From contig JAKLQT010000051.1 of NCBI GenBank assembly GCA_022013205.1, forward strand, positions 1-9,870: a stretch of DNA of 9,870 nucleotides. The letters run 5' to 3'. Position 1 is the stretch's first letter. Every line of letters begins with the position of its first letter. The notes under the pieces are model-generated. The model did not search any database. It saw nothing but the letters and a program-made list of their open reading frames with translations, and was not told where the DNA came from. A program made the translations under genes and the position numbers. Positions 1 through 6,933 of this stretch are shown one piece after another. This DNA comes from Candidatus Omnitrophota bacterium. GTDB lineage: Bacteria; Omnitrophota; Gorgyraeia; B26-G9.

Positions 1-566
1 AGATAATTATCCTTATATTCACACGCACAAAAAAACTTTGCCCTATATAAAAAATCACGGTAAAACTCAAACAGATTGGAATACGACAAGTTTTTCAACC
101 GTAAGCTATCCATGAAAGCTTTTATCTTTGATGTTTTTATGCTTGGAATCCAATTCGTAATATATTCTTCATCAACCACGCTTTTTGATATATCAGCCTT
201 ATTTATCCTTTTAGCTGCCAAAGAAAAAGCAATTTGCCCATCTTGTTCTAAAATTAAGACCACTGGATACGGTATACATTTTTGAATAATTCCCGCGACT
301 GTGTCTTTTTTGTTCCCGTCCCTTATGATAACTCCAATGATTTGAATCTCTTCATACTCATATGCTTCATTTTTAAATATTGGGATGTTTATTGTTTCCG
401 GTTTTAACACATAATGCCAGCGAATATCATTTATTTCGTTTTTAACAATCTCTATCTGATTGCGAGAAAGGCCCGCTTTTTCATAAATAGCTTTCTTAAA
501 AATCTTTTTGTCAACTTTCCCTTCTTTAGGAAATTTAATTATCTCAAGCGCTTCTTGTATCGTCAT
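1..566 (-). CDS. DUF4391 family protein, 3' end outside window
   Basis: Reading the minus strand from an ATG at 566 gives 188 codons without a stop, running off the left edge. AAGGA lies a few bases upstream as a ribosome binding site, and the start is 14 bases past the helicase stop, so the two are co-transcribed. The protein has the pattern I associate with DUF4391: an N-terminal DKKIFKKAIYEKAGLS segment, then IRWHYVLKPETINIP (about residues 48-62), then an EIQIIGVII strand and a KCIPYPVVLILEQDG strand (about 96-110). DUF4391 has no biochemical function that I know of. It is often found next to SNF2-type helicases and type III-like restriction-modification genes. A role as an accessory of a restriction-type system is inferred from context only. 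The C-terminal part cannot be seen. Confidence 0.8.
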   Translation of the reverse strand, partial: MTIQEALEIIKFPKEGKVDKKIFKKAIYEKAGLSRNQIEIVKNEINDIRWHYVLKPETINIPIFKNEAYEYEEIQIIGVIIRDGNKKDTVAGIIQKCIPYPVVLILEQDGQIAFSLAAKRINKADISKSVVDEEYITNWIPSIKTSKIKAFMDSLRLKNLSYSNLFEFYRDFLYRAKFFCACEYKDNY

Positions 567-580
567 GCCAGTTCCTTATA

Positions 581-3500
581 TTAGCTTTTAACAATTAAAA
601 ATGAAATTAGCTCAAAATCATCTTTACCTTGATAAGAATTATTCAAAAGGGTTGTCCCTCCTTTTGTAAAAAGACTTTCAATCCCTTTTTCTTCCTTCTT
701 GCCAATAATGTTCGTAATCGCGTGTTCTAACAACGCGGAAAACCCATGCATTTTTCTTCCATCATCAGTTTCCTTATTAAATTCTTCAACTAACTCTGAT
801 AAAACTTCTGATTCTCCCAAACAAAGCTTCTTATATAAATCCAGTATCTTCTTTGTTGCTAAAAAGGAATATAGAATTGTCCCGTCTTCCTTAACATAAA
901 CCAAATAGAATGGATAGAACGCGTTATGTTCATCCGGTACGTTACCTCTGGTAATATGGCGCAAGCAAAATATTACACCGCTAGGCATCTCATCCGCGTT
1001 ATTACTTTTAGTTATCGCGTACATTCCACAAGCAGCTTTTTCAAGCACAGCTTTATTATTTCGCATATATTCTATTAAATCCATGCGAAAATCATTAAAC
1101 GTAAGATCTGTTATAGATACTCCCCCTGACATATCTTCCAAGTCAACTACCTTGTCTTGAAGCTGTTTGAGCTGATTACGGCGATACTCAAGATCATTCA
1201 TCTTCTGCTTTTCTACATCAATAATATTTTCTTCTCCTGTAGCAGAAACATCCAAAAGAACCATACGCCCGGTAACTCTAGCTTCTAAATTGATATATTC
1301 ATCTAATTCTAAATTGGGCCAGAAATTAACCAGCTGTACTGACTTATTACATGAACCAATACGGTCAATTCGTCCAAAACGCTGAATAATGCGAACAGGA
1401 TTCCAATGAATATCATAATTCACAACAAAGTCGCAATCTTGAAGGTTTTGCCCTTCGGAAATACAATCTGTTCCGATTAGAATATCAATTGAAAGCCCAT
1501 CATCAGGATATATAGTATTTTTTTCTTTTGATCTTGGAGAAAAATAGGTAAGAATTGCTCCTAAATCCTTTTGCTTTATCGGCAATGTAGTCTTATTGCT
1601 CCCTGATCCGGTTACCAAAGCGCTGTAGAGCTTAAACTTTTTATTTGCCCAATCAGCCAAATTATCATAAAGATATTGTGCCGTATCTGCAAAAGCGGAA
1701 AAGATAAGAACTTTTTTATTCCCATCATTGATCGGATTGTTAATTTTTTCAATAATAAGATTTTTCAGCTCTTCCAGCTTAGCATCACGCTTAGCTGTGA
1801 TATATTGCGCCTCTTGCGATAGCTGTTCAAGTAAGTTTTTATCATGTTTTAAATCCTGCTTCCAGCGAACAACGTCAATATCCTGCAACAATACTTTTAC
1901 TTTGTTCCCAATTAATTTATCTTCAAGCTCTTCATCTTCGATATTAATATCACGGATATCAAGCGCCTCATCAATAAAAGAATCTCCTTTTTCTATTTTT
2001 TCTAAAAGAACATCTATTTGGGCAAGAATATTCTTTACCGTAATTCCAAAAGAAAATATCGAGCTTTCCATGCGCTTAAACATATTCACACGCATTAAAT
2101 GAATTAATTGTTTTTCACGATCAATTTGCCTAAAACAAGAGCGCCCCTCCTGAACATACATATCATAGCGCTCACTATACTCTTCCTGTTTATCCATTCT
2201 CACATATTCTAAAGGCGAATACGCACCGAGAGTTAATCTCCGTATTGTTTTATTTACCTCTTCCAATGTTGGAAATTCATCTTTTAAATCAATATCCGCT
2301 TTAATATTGCGCGGCTTGAGACGCGCAGGGAATTCGCCGACTTCTTCGATATTATAATATTTTTCGATATGCTTTCTTGATCGGGCGATTGTTATTGTAT
2401 CTAGCAATTTAAAATAGTCAAAATTAACCATTTCAAGAAAACGATTTAGCGTTCTCTCCTTATTCGGAAGCTCACACCAGCGGTTAAAAATTGTTTGCGC
2501 TCTTTTCAACGTCTGTTCTATGCTGCTTATTCCAGTCTCACTTAAGGCAGTATCATTGCCTTCTGTAATAAAAAAAACCTGGTTTTTTAGATCCATCATT
2601 CGGTTATTTACTGGAGTAGCTGAGAGCATAAGAACTTTAGTTTTAACGCCTTGTTTAATTATTTGATTCATTAAACGACTATAACGTGTTTCTCTATCCT
2701 TCCTTGGATCGTTATTTCTGAAGTTATGAGATTCATCAATAACAATAAGATCGTAATTGCTCCAGTTTAATGTCTCAAGATTGATCTCCCCCGAAATCCC
2801 TGTATAGCGGCTCAAATCCGTATGATTTAGAACGTCATAGCCAAAACGGTCATCTACTAAAATATTGCGTTTATCATTTATAGTATAAATCGTCCAATTC
2901 TCTCTTAGCTTCTTGGGACACAAGACAAGCACTCGATGATTCCTTAATTCGTAATATTTAATAACTGCCAAAGCTTCAAAAGTCTTACCCAAGCCAACAC
3001 TATCTGCAATAATGCATCCATTATGCCTTTCTAACTTATCGATTGCCCCAAGCACTCCATCTTTCTGAAACTTATACAGCTTATTCCAAATAAGCGTATT
3101 CTTAAAACCAGTACGCAATTTAATAATACCTTCTTCATCAAGGTTTTCCAGGTAATCTTTGAAGATATTATACAATGTTACAAAGTACATAAACTCTGGA
3201 GGATTTTCTTTGTAGAGACTAAGAATTCGAGACAAAACTTCATCTTTCACGTCTTCCACAAGTTCTGTGTTATCCCATATCTCATTAAAAAAAGACAGCA
3301 ATCCCTTTGTTGTCTCTTGATTATGTGTAAGAGTATTAACATTCATCTTTTTTGATGGCGTAAAACCTAAGCCTTCTGCTGTAAAATCTGAATTTCCTTG
3401 AATTGCAAATTGTTCTCCTCCCCCATTTTCACCATGGTAGATTTTTACTGATGCGACACTTGAATCTACAAGTGAACGCATTTCTGATTTTTCTTTGACC

Positions 3501-3823
3501 CAAGCCGCACACTCTCGCGCAATGTTTGATTGATTCAAATCATTTTTAAGCCTCAACTCGAATTCACTTCCAGACAAGCTTTTTTCACGCTCCGAACGCC
3601 CAATATAATATTCCCTTGATTCTGAAGGCTTATTTTTTATAAAGGTAGGTTCTATAAAAAGAAATCGAAGATGATCGCATGTTTTAAGTGTATCTTTTAG
3701 TTCTTGAAAGGCATATATAGTAAAACATGACGATATAAATGATAGCTTTGAACCTGATGCTATCAAATTTTTTAAAGCATCTCCAACTTTTCCTTTTTTT
3801 CTGTTATCTAATATTTGATCCAC
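581..3823 (-). CDS. SNF2-type helicase with degenerate N-terminal PLD-like domain
   Basis: This is a superfamily 2 helicase of 1080 residues that starts at GTG (3823-3821) with AAAGGG upstream, 29 bases after the XRE gene. Residues 10-175 resemble the PLD-like domain of helicase-related proteins: an SKLSFISSCFTIYAF strand, then AIQGNSDFTAEGLGF at 140-154. Helicase motifs follow in order: Walker A DSVGLGKT (274-281), DESH (363-366), SATP (401-404), then motifs V and VI with GTDCISEGQNL (784-794) and QRFGRIDRIGS (814-824). The 450-700 region is charged and helical and probably an insertion between the two RecA lobes. The PLD segment has N and D residues but no clear HxK, so a nuclease function is doubtful. 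The protein probably translocates on DNA in a restriction-like defence complex. That role is inferred from the DUF4391 gene directly downstream. Confidence 0.9.
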   Translation of the reverse strand: MDQILDNRKKGKVGDALKNLIASGSKLSFISSCFTIYAFQELKDTLKTCDHLRFLFIEPTFIKNKPSESREYYIGRSEREKSLSGSEFELRLKNDLNQSNIARECAAWVKEKSEMRSLVDSSVASVKIYHGENGGGEQFAIQGNSDFTAEGLGFTPSKKMNVNTLTHNQETTKGLLSFFNEIWDNTELVEDVKDEVLSRILSLYKENPPEFMYFVTLYNIFKDYLENLDEEGIIKLRTGFKNTLIWNKLYKFQKDGVLGAIDKLERHNGCIIADSVGLGKTFEALAVIKYYELRNHRVLVLCPKKLRENWTIYTINDKRNILVDDRFGYDVLNHTDLSRYTGISGEINLETLNWSNYDLIVIDESHNFRNNDPRKDRETRYSRLMNQIIKQGVKTKVLMLSATPVNNRMMDLKNQVFFITEGNDTALSETGISSIEQTLKRAQTIFNRWCELPNKERTLNRFLEMVNFDYFKLLDTITIARSRKHIEKYYNIEEVGEFPARLKPRNIKADIDLKDEFPTLEEVNKTIRRLTLGAYSPLEYVRMDKQEEYSERYDMYVQEGRSCFRQIDREKQLIHLMRVNMFKRMESSIFSFGITVKNILAQIDVLLEKIEKGDSFIDEALDIRDINIEDEELEDKLIGNKVKVLLQDIDVVRWKQDLKHDKNLLEQLSQEAQYITAKRDAKLEELKNLIIEKINNPINDGNKKVLIFSAFADTAQYLYDNLADWANKKFKLYSALVTGSGSNKTTLPIKQKDLGAILTYFSPRSKEKNTIYPDDGLSIDILIGTDCISEGQNLQDCDFVVNYDIHWNPVRIIQRFGRIDRIGSCNKSVQLVNFWPNLELDEYINLEARVTGRMVLLDVSATGEENIIDVEKQKMNDLEYRRNQLKQLQDKVVDLEDMSGGVSITDLTFNDFRMDLIEYMRNNKAVLEKAACGMYAITKSNNADEMPSGVIFCLRHITRGNVPDEHNAFYPFYLVYVKEDGTILYSFLATKKILDLYKKLCLGESEVLSELVEEFNKETDDGRKMHGFSALLEHAITNIIGKKEEKGIESLFTKGGTTLLNNSYQGKDDFELISFLIVKS

Positions 3824-3852
3824 GCAATACCCTTTTTAATATTCTTTACTGT

Positions 3853-4059
3853 TTATTTTTTAAGTTTTCTTCCAGCTAACTCATCCAAGGTAATATTAAA
3901 AACATCTGCAAGCTTTGTTAAAGTTTTTAAAGTAGGATGCAATGCTTTCCCTTGTTCAATTTTTGTGATTGCATTGAAAGATAAGCCCGCTTCCTGAGCG
4001 AGCTTTTGCTGAGACCAGCCTTTTTTATTTCGCAATGCTTTAACTTTTTTAGCTAACAT
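3853..4059 (-). CDS. XRE-family HTH regulator, copy 1
   Basis: A 68-residue protein made almost entirely of one helix-turn-helix domain of the Cro/C1 (XRE) type: WSQQKLAQEAGLSFNAITKIEQG (about 15-37) followed by LKTLTKLADVFNITLDEL. It resembles the small control proteins found ahead of restriction-modification genes. ATG at 4059 is preceded by AAGGAG at a 9-base spacing. It lies 29 bases upstream of the helicase start and is probably the first gene of that operon. A paralogue at 5948-6145 differs at only a few residues in the shared 65. The upstream palindrome abuts the ribosome binding site, which suggests autoregulation. DNA binding is well supported by the family. The target and direction of control are inferred. 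Confidence 0.92.
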   Translation of the reverse strand: MLAKKVKALRNKKGWSQQKLAQEAGLSFNAITKIEQGKALHPTLKTLTKLADVFNITLDELAGRKLKK

Positions 4060-4068
4060 TATTCTTGA

Positions 4069-4114
4069 CTCCTTGCTACTTTTGTAGTAGCCTTATTGTA
4101 GTATCTTAATTATA
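4069..4114 (-). promoter_or_regulatory. XRE copy 1 promoter, leader palindrome and RBS
   Basis: On the minus strand a perfect TATAAT -10 box (4109-4114) is about 50 bases from the ATG; no good -35 box is seen at the usual distance. The inferred leader has two direct TACTACAA half-sites 14 bases apart. The second is part of the perfect inverted repeat GCTACT-ACAAA-AGTAGC (4075-4091). This palindrome directly touches the AAGGAG ribosome binding site (4069-4074). It could be a DNA operator for the XRE protein or an RNA hairpin that controls translation. Confidence 0.65.
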
Positions 4115-4182
4115 CTATTGAATAAAAATATTCTAACATAGAAGCGTTCTTTTTCAAGTTATAAAATTAATGCCCTAACCCG

Positions 4183-4237
4183 GGTTCTCCCCGCACCAGA
4201 GCATAGCTCGATACGGGGTAAACTCCAAGTAGAATTT
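4183..4237 (-). repeat. Identical 55-bp hairpin block, copy 1
   Basis: This block matches 6270-6324 at all 55 positions although flanking bases have diverged. Its core (4189-4218), read on the minus strand, folds end to end: a CCCCG/CGGGG outer stem, then pairs that need G-U on the minus-strand RNA, then an inner GAGC-TAT-GCTC hairpin, with a single T bulge. On the plus strand the G-U pairs become A-C mismatches, so an RNA would be read from the minus strand. A short GCGCC/GGCG hairpin follows outside the block. No function is recognised. Confidence 0.75.
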
Positions 4238-4270
4238 GCGCCTTTCTGGCGTCATTGGCGTCTTTTTAAG

Positions 4271-5786
4271 CTACCTCAATTTCTTCCCCTTCTTCTTCAA
4301 AAACTCCGCCCCCTTTTTCGTAAGTCGGTATCTTTGCAAACGGCTGCTGGGTTTATCCGGCTTAGTCATTTCAATTAATTTTTTAGTCAATGCCGGATGC
4401 AAATAATTAGCTCTAAATGTCGGGCGATGTTTAATATTTAAACTCTCGCGTAACTGAGAAGAAGACCTTTCCCCTGATAATAAACCATTCAAAAGCCTGA
4501 TGACTGGGTCGCTTGACTGGGTCGACGACTGGGTCGGCAACTGAGCCCCACTTGGTCCCGACTCCAGCTGTTTTTTTGCCTGCTTTCGCCATATTGTTAA
4601 AACAAAAAAACCGCTATCCATCTTAAATTCAGGACTGCGTATACCAACCCTGCGGCACCGGGCAATCATATCGACTGTTCCACTGCCGGCCTTCTCGATA
4701 TATTTGGTCAAAAATAAAGGTTCGGCAATTAGCGGGTTATTCGGTTGACTGGCATGCGGTAAAAGTAATTTTTCTAAAGTTAACGGCGGATGAACCGTCC
4801 CGGGATTCCAAATTTCCAAACGGTCAGGAAAAAGCTGGACCTCAACACTCGCGTTACTGGTATAATCACGATGAGCGATAGCAAACAATACCCTCCGCGA
4901 CCACTTCCTCGGGGATATCATACTCCACAGGCGCCTGTGGCCCTTCTGCGCGGGTACCTACAAAACGATTCAATTTTGACAGGACAAAATCAACAGCCTG
5001 ATCAACCAAATCAAAAAGAGTTCCCTTGTAAATTTGGTATGATGGGATAGGCTTGCGCTTTTCCAGAGTATGAAAATGCATGCATTTGACTTCCGAAGAA
5101 ATAAGAAACCGCTGCGGTTTACTCCCAAATAATAGAATCGCCGCATTATTGGGCTTCCCCTGATCAAGTAAATCTAAATGGGTTAAAACATCAGTAACCG
5201 ATGTCTTTTCCGCTAAAGCATAATGGCGGCTGTTTCGCGCGCGGGAAACAAACCAGCGAGTCTTATCTTTGGAAATATCAGACAATTTGGCTTTCTGACA
5301 TGCTGTCGCATCAAATGGCCCCACCGCAATTTTACCAGTTTCAAGAAGATGATTTACTAAACTAGCGTAAACTGCCGTTTGCAGTTCCAGATATGTATTA
5401 AAACGGCGGCGGATTAATTGCTCACCCGCTAATTTTATTAAACCAAGCATTTTAGTGTGCCGATTTGAATCCTTTGCTCCTTTAATGAATATTAAGCGTT
5501 GTTTTCCAAGCTTAGATGCCAATTGGAACTCTTTATGTGTCGGAGACATCCCTTTTCTATCCTCAACTCCATATTCATCCCCAAATAATCCGATATAAAT
5601 ATTGCTCGACTTTACCGCATCTAGATAAACTTCATCTGTATGCCGATCGCTTGCCGGTAAATCTTCAAAGATAAAAACCTCGAAAAATCTTCTTAGCAAA
5701 GCATCACCGGTAATATAATTTTTTAATGCTTTGCGTTCATCCTTAAATTCTTTTTGAACACTGCTGATAAATATTTTAAATCTCAT
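4271..5786 (-). pseudogene. DUF4062 / RecG-C-like ATP-binding protein, split by a frameshift
   Basis: The 5' part (ATG at 5786, AAAGGA upstream) encodes a DUF4062 domain: KIFISSVQKEFKDER at residues 4-18, NIYIGLFGDEYG at about 62-73. It then leads into EYDIPEEVVAEGIV and stops at 4866. The family continues as an ExxxN-AxAHRDY motif, and exactly that continuation, AIAHRDYTSN, LEIWNPGT, YIEKAGSGTVDMI, is found in another frame from about 4882 to the stop at 4271. One base where three are expected, near 4883, explains the break and removes the N-box asparagine of the GHKL-type ATP site. The joined product would be about 505 residues and end in a winged-helix-like segment. The apparent ATG at 4921 lies inside a conserved motif and is not a real start. 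The frameshift could be decay or an assembly error. The gene follows an HsdM relic, fitting a type I restriction cassette. Confidence 0.85.
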
Positions 5787-5797
5787 ACCCGATTCCT

Positions 5798-5937
5798 TTA
5801 AGATTTTTCTTTATCTGCATCTAATATATATTTCAAAAAATAAGCCCAAGCACTACATGCTTATATTCAGCCGCATCCATATTATTGCGAAGTTTATCAG
5901 CCGTTGCCCATAAAGTCTTTTCTAAATCAATTACCAT
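5798..5937 (-). pseudogene. hsdM: Relic of type I restriction methyltransferase N-terminus (HsdM)
   Basis: From an ATG at 5937, 10 bases after the XRE copy 2 stop and behind AAGGGG, 34 codons read LEKTLWATADKLRNNM then DAAEYKHVVLGLIF before a TGA at 5833. This is the signature N-terminus of HsdM subunits. One missing T in a run of T stops the frame; the next frame continues as expected with LKYILDADKEKS and ends at TAA (5798). The several hundred residues of the methyltransferase proper, including NPPF, are absent, so most of the gene was deleted. The remnant fills the gap between XRE copy 2 and the DUF4062 gene, whose ribosome binding site follows at once. A short functional peptide is possible but unlikely. 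Confidence 0.8.
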
Positions 5938-5947
5938 CTTTTTCCCC

Positions 5948-6145
5948 TTATTTCCTCCCAGCTAACTCATCCAACGTAATATTAAAAACATCTGATAGTT
6001 TAATAAGTGTTTTCAAAGTAGGGTGCAATGCTTTCCCTTGTTCAATTTTTGTGATTGCATTAAAAGATAAGCCCGCTTCCTGAGCGAGCTTTTGCTGAGA
6101 CCAGCCTTTTTTCTTGCGAAGTGCTTTAACTTTTTTAGCTAACAT
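5948..6145 (-). CDS. XRE-family HTH regulator, copy 2
   Basis: A 65-residue XRE protein nearly identical to copy 1 at 3853-4059. Visible changes are K for N in the RKKKGW segment, I for T and S for A in LIKLSDVF, and loss of the last three residues. I chose the ATG at 6145, preceded by AAGGAG at 9 bases, because the paralogue starts there; the frame stays open to 6283 but that extension shows no homology and crosses the promoter. It stands 10 bases ahead of the HsdM relic, the usual place for a small regulator of a type I restriction operon. With hsdM deleted and the next gene frameshifted, this copy may now control little, or may cross-regulate the helicase operon through the shared operator. 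Confidence 0.9.
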   Translation of the reverse strand: MLAKKVKALRKKKGWSQQKLAQEAGLSFNAITKIEQGKALHPTLKTLIKLSDVFNITLDELAGRK

Positions 6146-6154
6146 TATTCTTGA

Positions 6155-6200
6155 CTCCTTACTACTTTTGTAGTAGTCTTGTTGTAGTATCTTAATTATA
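6155..6200 (-). promoter_or_regulatory. XRE copy 2 promoter, leader palindrome and RBS
   Basis: Same layout as copy 1: TATAAT at 6195-6200, two TACTACAA half-sites, inverted repeat ACTACT-ACAAA-AGTAGT (6161-6177), and AAGGAG (6155-6160) touching the palindrome. The outer base pair of the palindrome is changed from G-C in copy 1 to A-T here, with both arms altered so that symmetry is kept. Confidence 0.65.
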
Positions 6201-6269
6201 CTATTTAATAACCATATTCTAACATAGCAATGCTCATTTTCAAGGTATAAATTTGATAACCCTAACTCA

Positions 6270-6324
6270 GGTTCTCCCCGCACCAGAGCATAGCTCGATA
6301 CGGGGTAAACTCCAAGTAGAATTT
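6270..6324 (-). repeat. Identical 55-bp hairpin block, copy 2
   Basis: Matches 4183-4237 at every position. The hairpin core is 6276-6305. The adjoining short hairpin is present here too, but with different bases (CGCCC-TGC-GGGCG), so its pairing is kept while its sequence changes. Confidence 0.75.
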
Positions 6325-6361
6325 ACGCCCTGCGGGCGCGGCGGCGGCTTTTAAATAAGCA

Positions 6362-6457
6362 TATAACTTACGGGAAGTAAGTTATAAATGCGAATTTATC
6401 CCGAAGCCTAAGAGGAAATTTCTAAAAAATTTTTTTCTTGTTTAGGCAAGGGGTTTT
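6362..6457. repeat. Compound palindromic element, left copy
   Basis: The order is: inverted repeat TATAACTTAC-5-GTAAGTTATA (6362-6386), the word GAATTTATCCCG (6392-6403), an imperfect hairpin bounded by GCCTAA/TTAGGC (6406-6447), then AAGGGGTTTT. The same order, with different stem sequences, recurs at 6934-7040 on the other side of the tRNA. Confidence 0.6.
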
Positions 6458-6786
6458 ACATTTATTCGACGGGGTAATTTTAGAGCTTGGCCCCCAGCTG
6501 ATTTGCCAGAGGCAAATCAAGCGCTGAGGACAGGCTTCAGGGCGAGGACTTTATCCCTTGACATCTCTTTATGTCAAGGGTACAGACTCATCGTAGTAAA
6601 GCATTACTCTCAGGCTATCGGCCTAGATAGCCGTGCAGTGAAGCCGAAGGCGTGCGAAGCCTGCCCTGTGGGTGCAAGCTGAGGCAAACGGTGAATTCAA
6701 TCCCCAAGTAGCCCCGCACGGGAGCGGCAGCGACTGGAGCGGGGCGGGGCAATGTTATAAAAGGTTCGAAGTTCATCCAGGATGCA
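6458..6786. other. Gene-free, hairpin-dense interval
   Basis: No credible gene is seen on either strand. The interval holds several clean inverted repeats: TGATTTGCC-AGA-GGCAAATCA (6499-6519), CCCTTGACAT-6-ATGTCAAGGG (6555-6580), GGCTATC-6-GATAGCC (6613-6632), and GCCCCGC...GCGGGGC (6711-6750). It is more GC-rich than the surrounding genes from about 6600 to 6760. A plus-strand promoter-like pair, TTGACA (6558-6563) and TACAGA (6581-6586) with 17 bases between, precedes the later hairpins, but the -35 box lies inside an inverted repeat and may be a coincidence. Confidence 0.5.
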
Positions 6787-6834
6787 CCGCCAGAAAATAA
6801 AATCCCCGGGTTTTCCTCGGGGATTTTTATTTTC
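6787..6834 (-). terminator. Strong terminator directly after tRNA-Ser
   Basis: A long stem with one bulge: CCGCCAGAAAATAAAA...TCCCC pairs with GGGGA...TTTTATTTTCTGGCGG. On the minus strand a GC-rich inner part is followed by a T-rich run, as in a Rho-independent terminator; it would also work from the plus strand. The outer six pairs use the last bases of the tRNA itself, CCGCCA, so the terminator overlaps the mature tRNA 3' end (full stem 6787-6840). Confidence 0.8.
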
Positions 6835-6924
6835 TGGCGGAGAGTGAAGGATTCGAACCTTCGGTACTCTTGCGAGTACAACGGTTTTCGAGACCGCCGC
6901 ATTCGACCACTCTGCCAACTCTCC
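6835..6924 (-). tRNA. tRNA-Ser (anticodon CGA)
   Basis: A complete 90-nt class II tRNA with encoded CCA. The acceptor pairs GGAGAGT with ACTCTCC and the discriminator base is G. The D-arm region is GGCAGAGTGGTCGAATGC. The anticodon stem GCGGT/ACCGT closes the loop CTCGAAA, giving anticodon CGA (reads UCG). The long variable arm GTACTCGCAAGAGTAC and the T arm GAAGGTTCGAATCCTTC both fold well. It is identified as serine from the long variable arm together with the anticodon. A strong terminator follows at once. Confidence 0.96.
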
Positions 6925-6933
6925 TAAATGAAT

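Larger units (their letters stand above)
3872..4241. repeat. Direct repeat of XRE control unit, copy 1 (partner 5958-6328)
   Basis: About 370 bp, covering most of the XRE gene, its promoter and the upstream hairpin block, is repeated in the same orientation at 5958-6328 with scattered substitutions. Identity is high through the gene and promoter, drops to roughly three quarters just upstream of the promoter, then becomes perfect again over a 55-bp block. Confidence 0.9.
5958..6328. repeat. Direct repeat of XRE control unit, copy 2 (partner 3872-4241)
   Basis: Second copy of the XRE gene, promoter and hairpin block. The two copies enclose the DUF4062 pseudogene and the HsdM relic, so recombination between them could delete about 2.1 kb. 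Confidence 0.9.

Noticed and set aside
1728..2102. Long plus-strand open frames inside the helicase gene (also at 699-899 and 3815-3997)
   Set aside because: They are serine/phenylalanine-rich mirror frames of an AT-rich coding strand without start signals or homology.
4502..4536. Three copies of GACTGGGTCG at 12-13 base spacing
   Set aside because: They encode a TQSSTQSSDP linker in the DUF4062 protein and do not keep one spacing; a low-complexity linker explains them better than an operator or CRISPR-like array.
6146..6283. Longer N-terminus for XRE copy 2 starting at 6283
   Set aside because: The extension covers the promoter and palindrome, has no match in copy 1, and the inner ATG has the proper ribosome binding site.
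6585..6610. CGATGAGTC-like bases on the minus strand that suggested a hammerhead ribozyme
   Set aside because: The conserved CUGAUGA and GAAA core pair and the three stems are not present.
6761..6790. Plus-strand GGTTCGAAGTTC followed by ACCGCCA, resembling a tRNA 3' end
   Set aside because: The T stem does not pair, there is no acceptor or anticodon arm upstream, and the CCGCCA is explained by the terminator stem.
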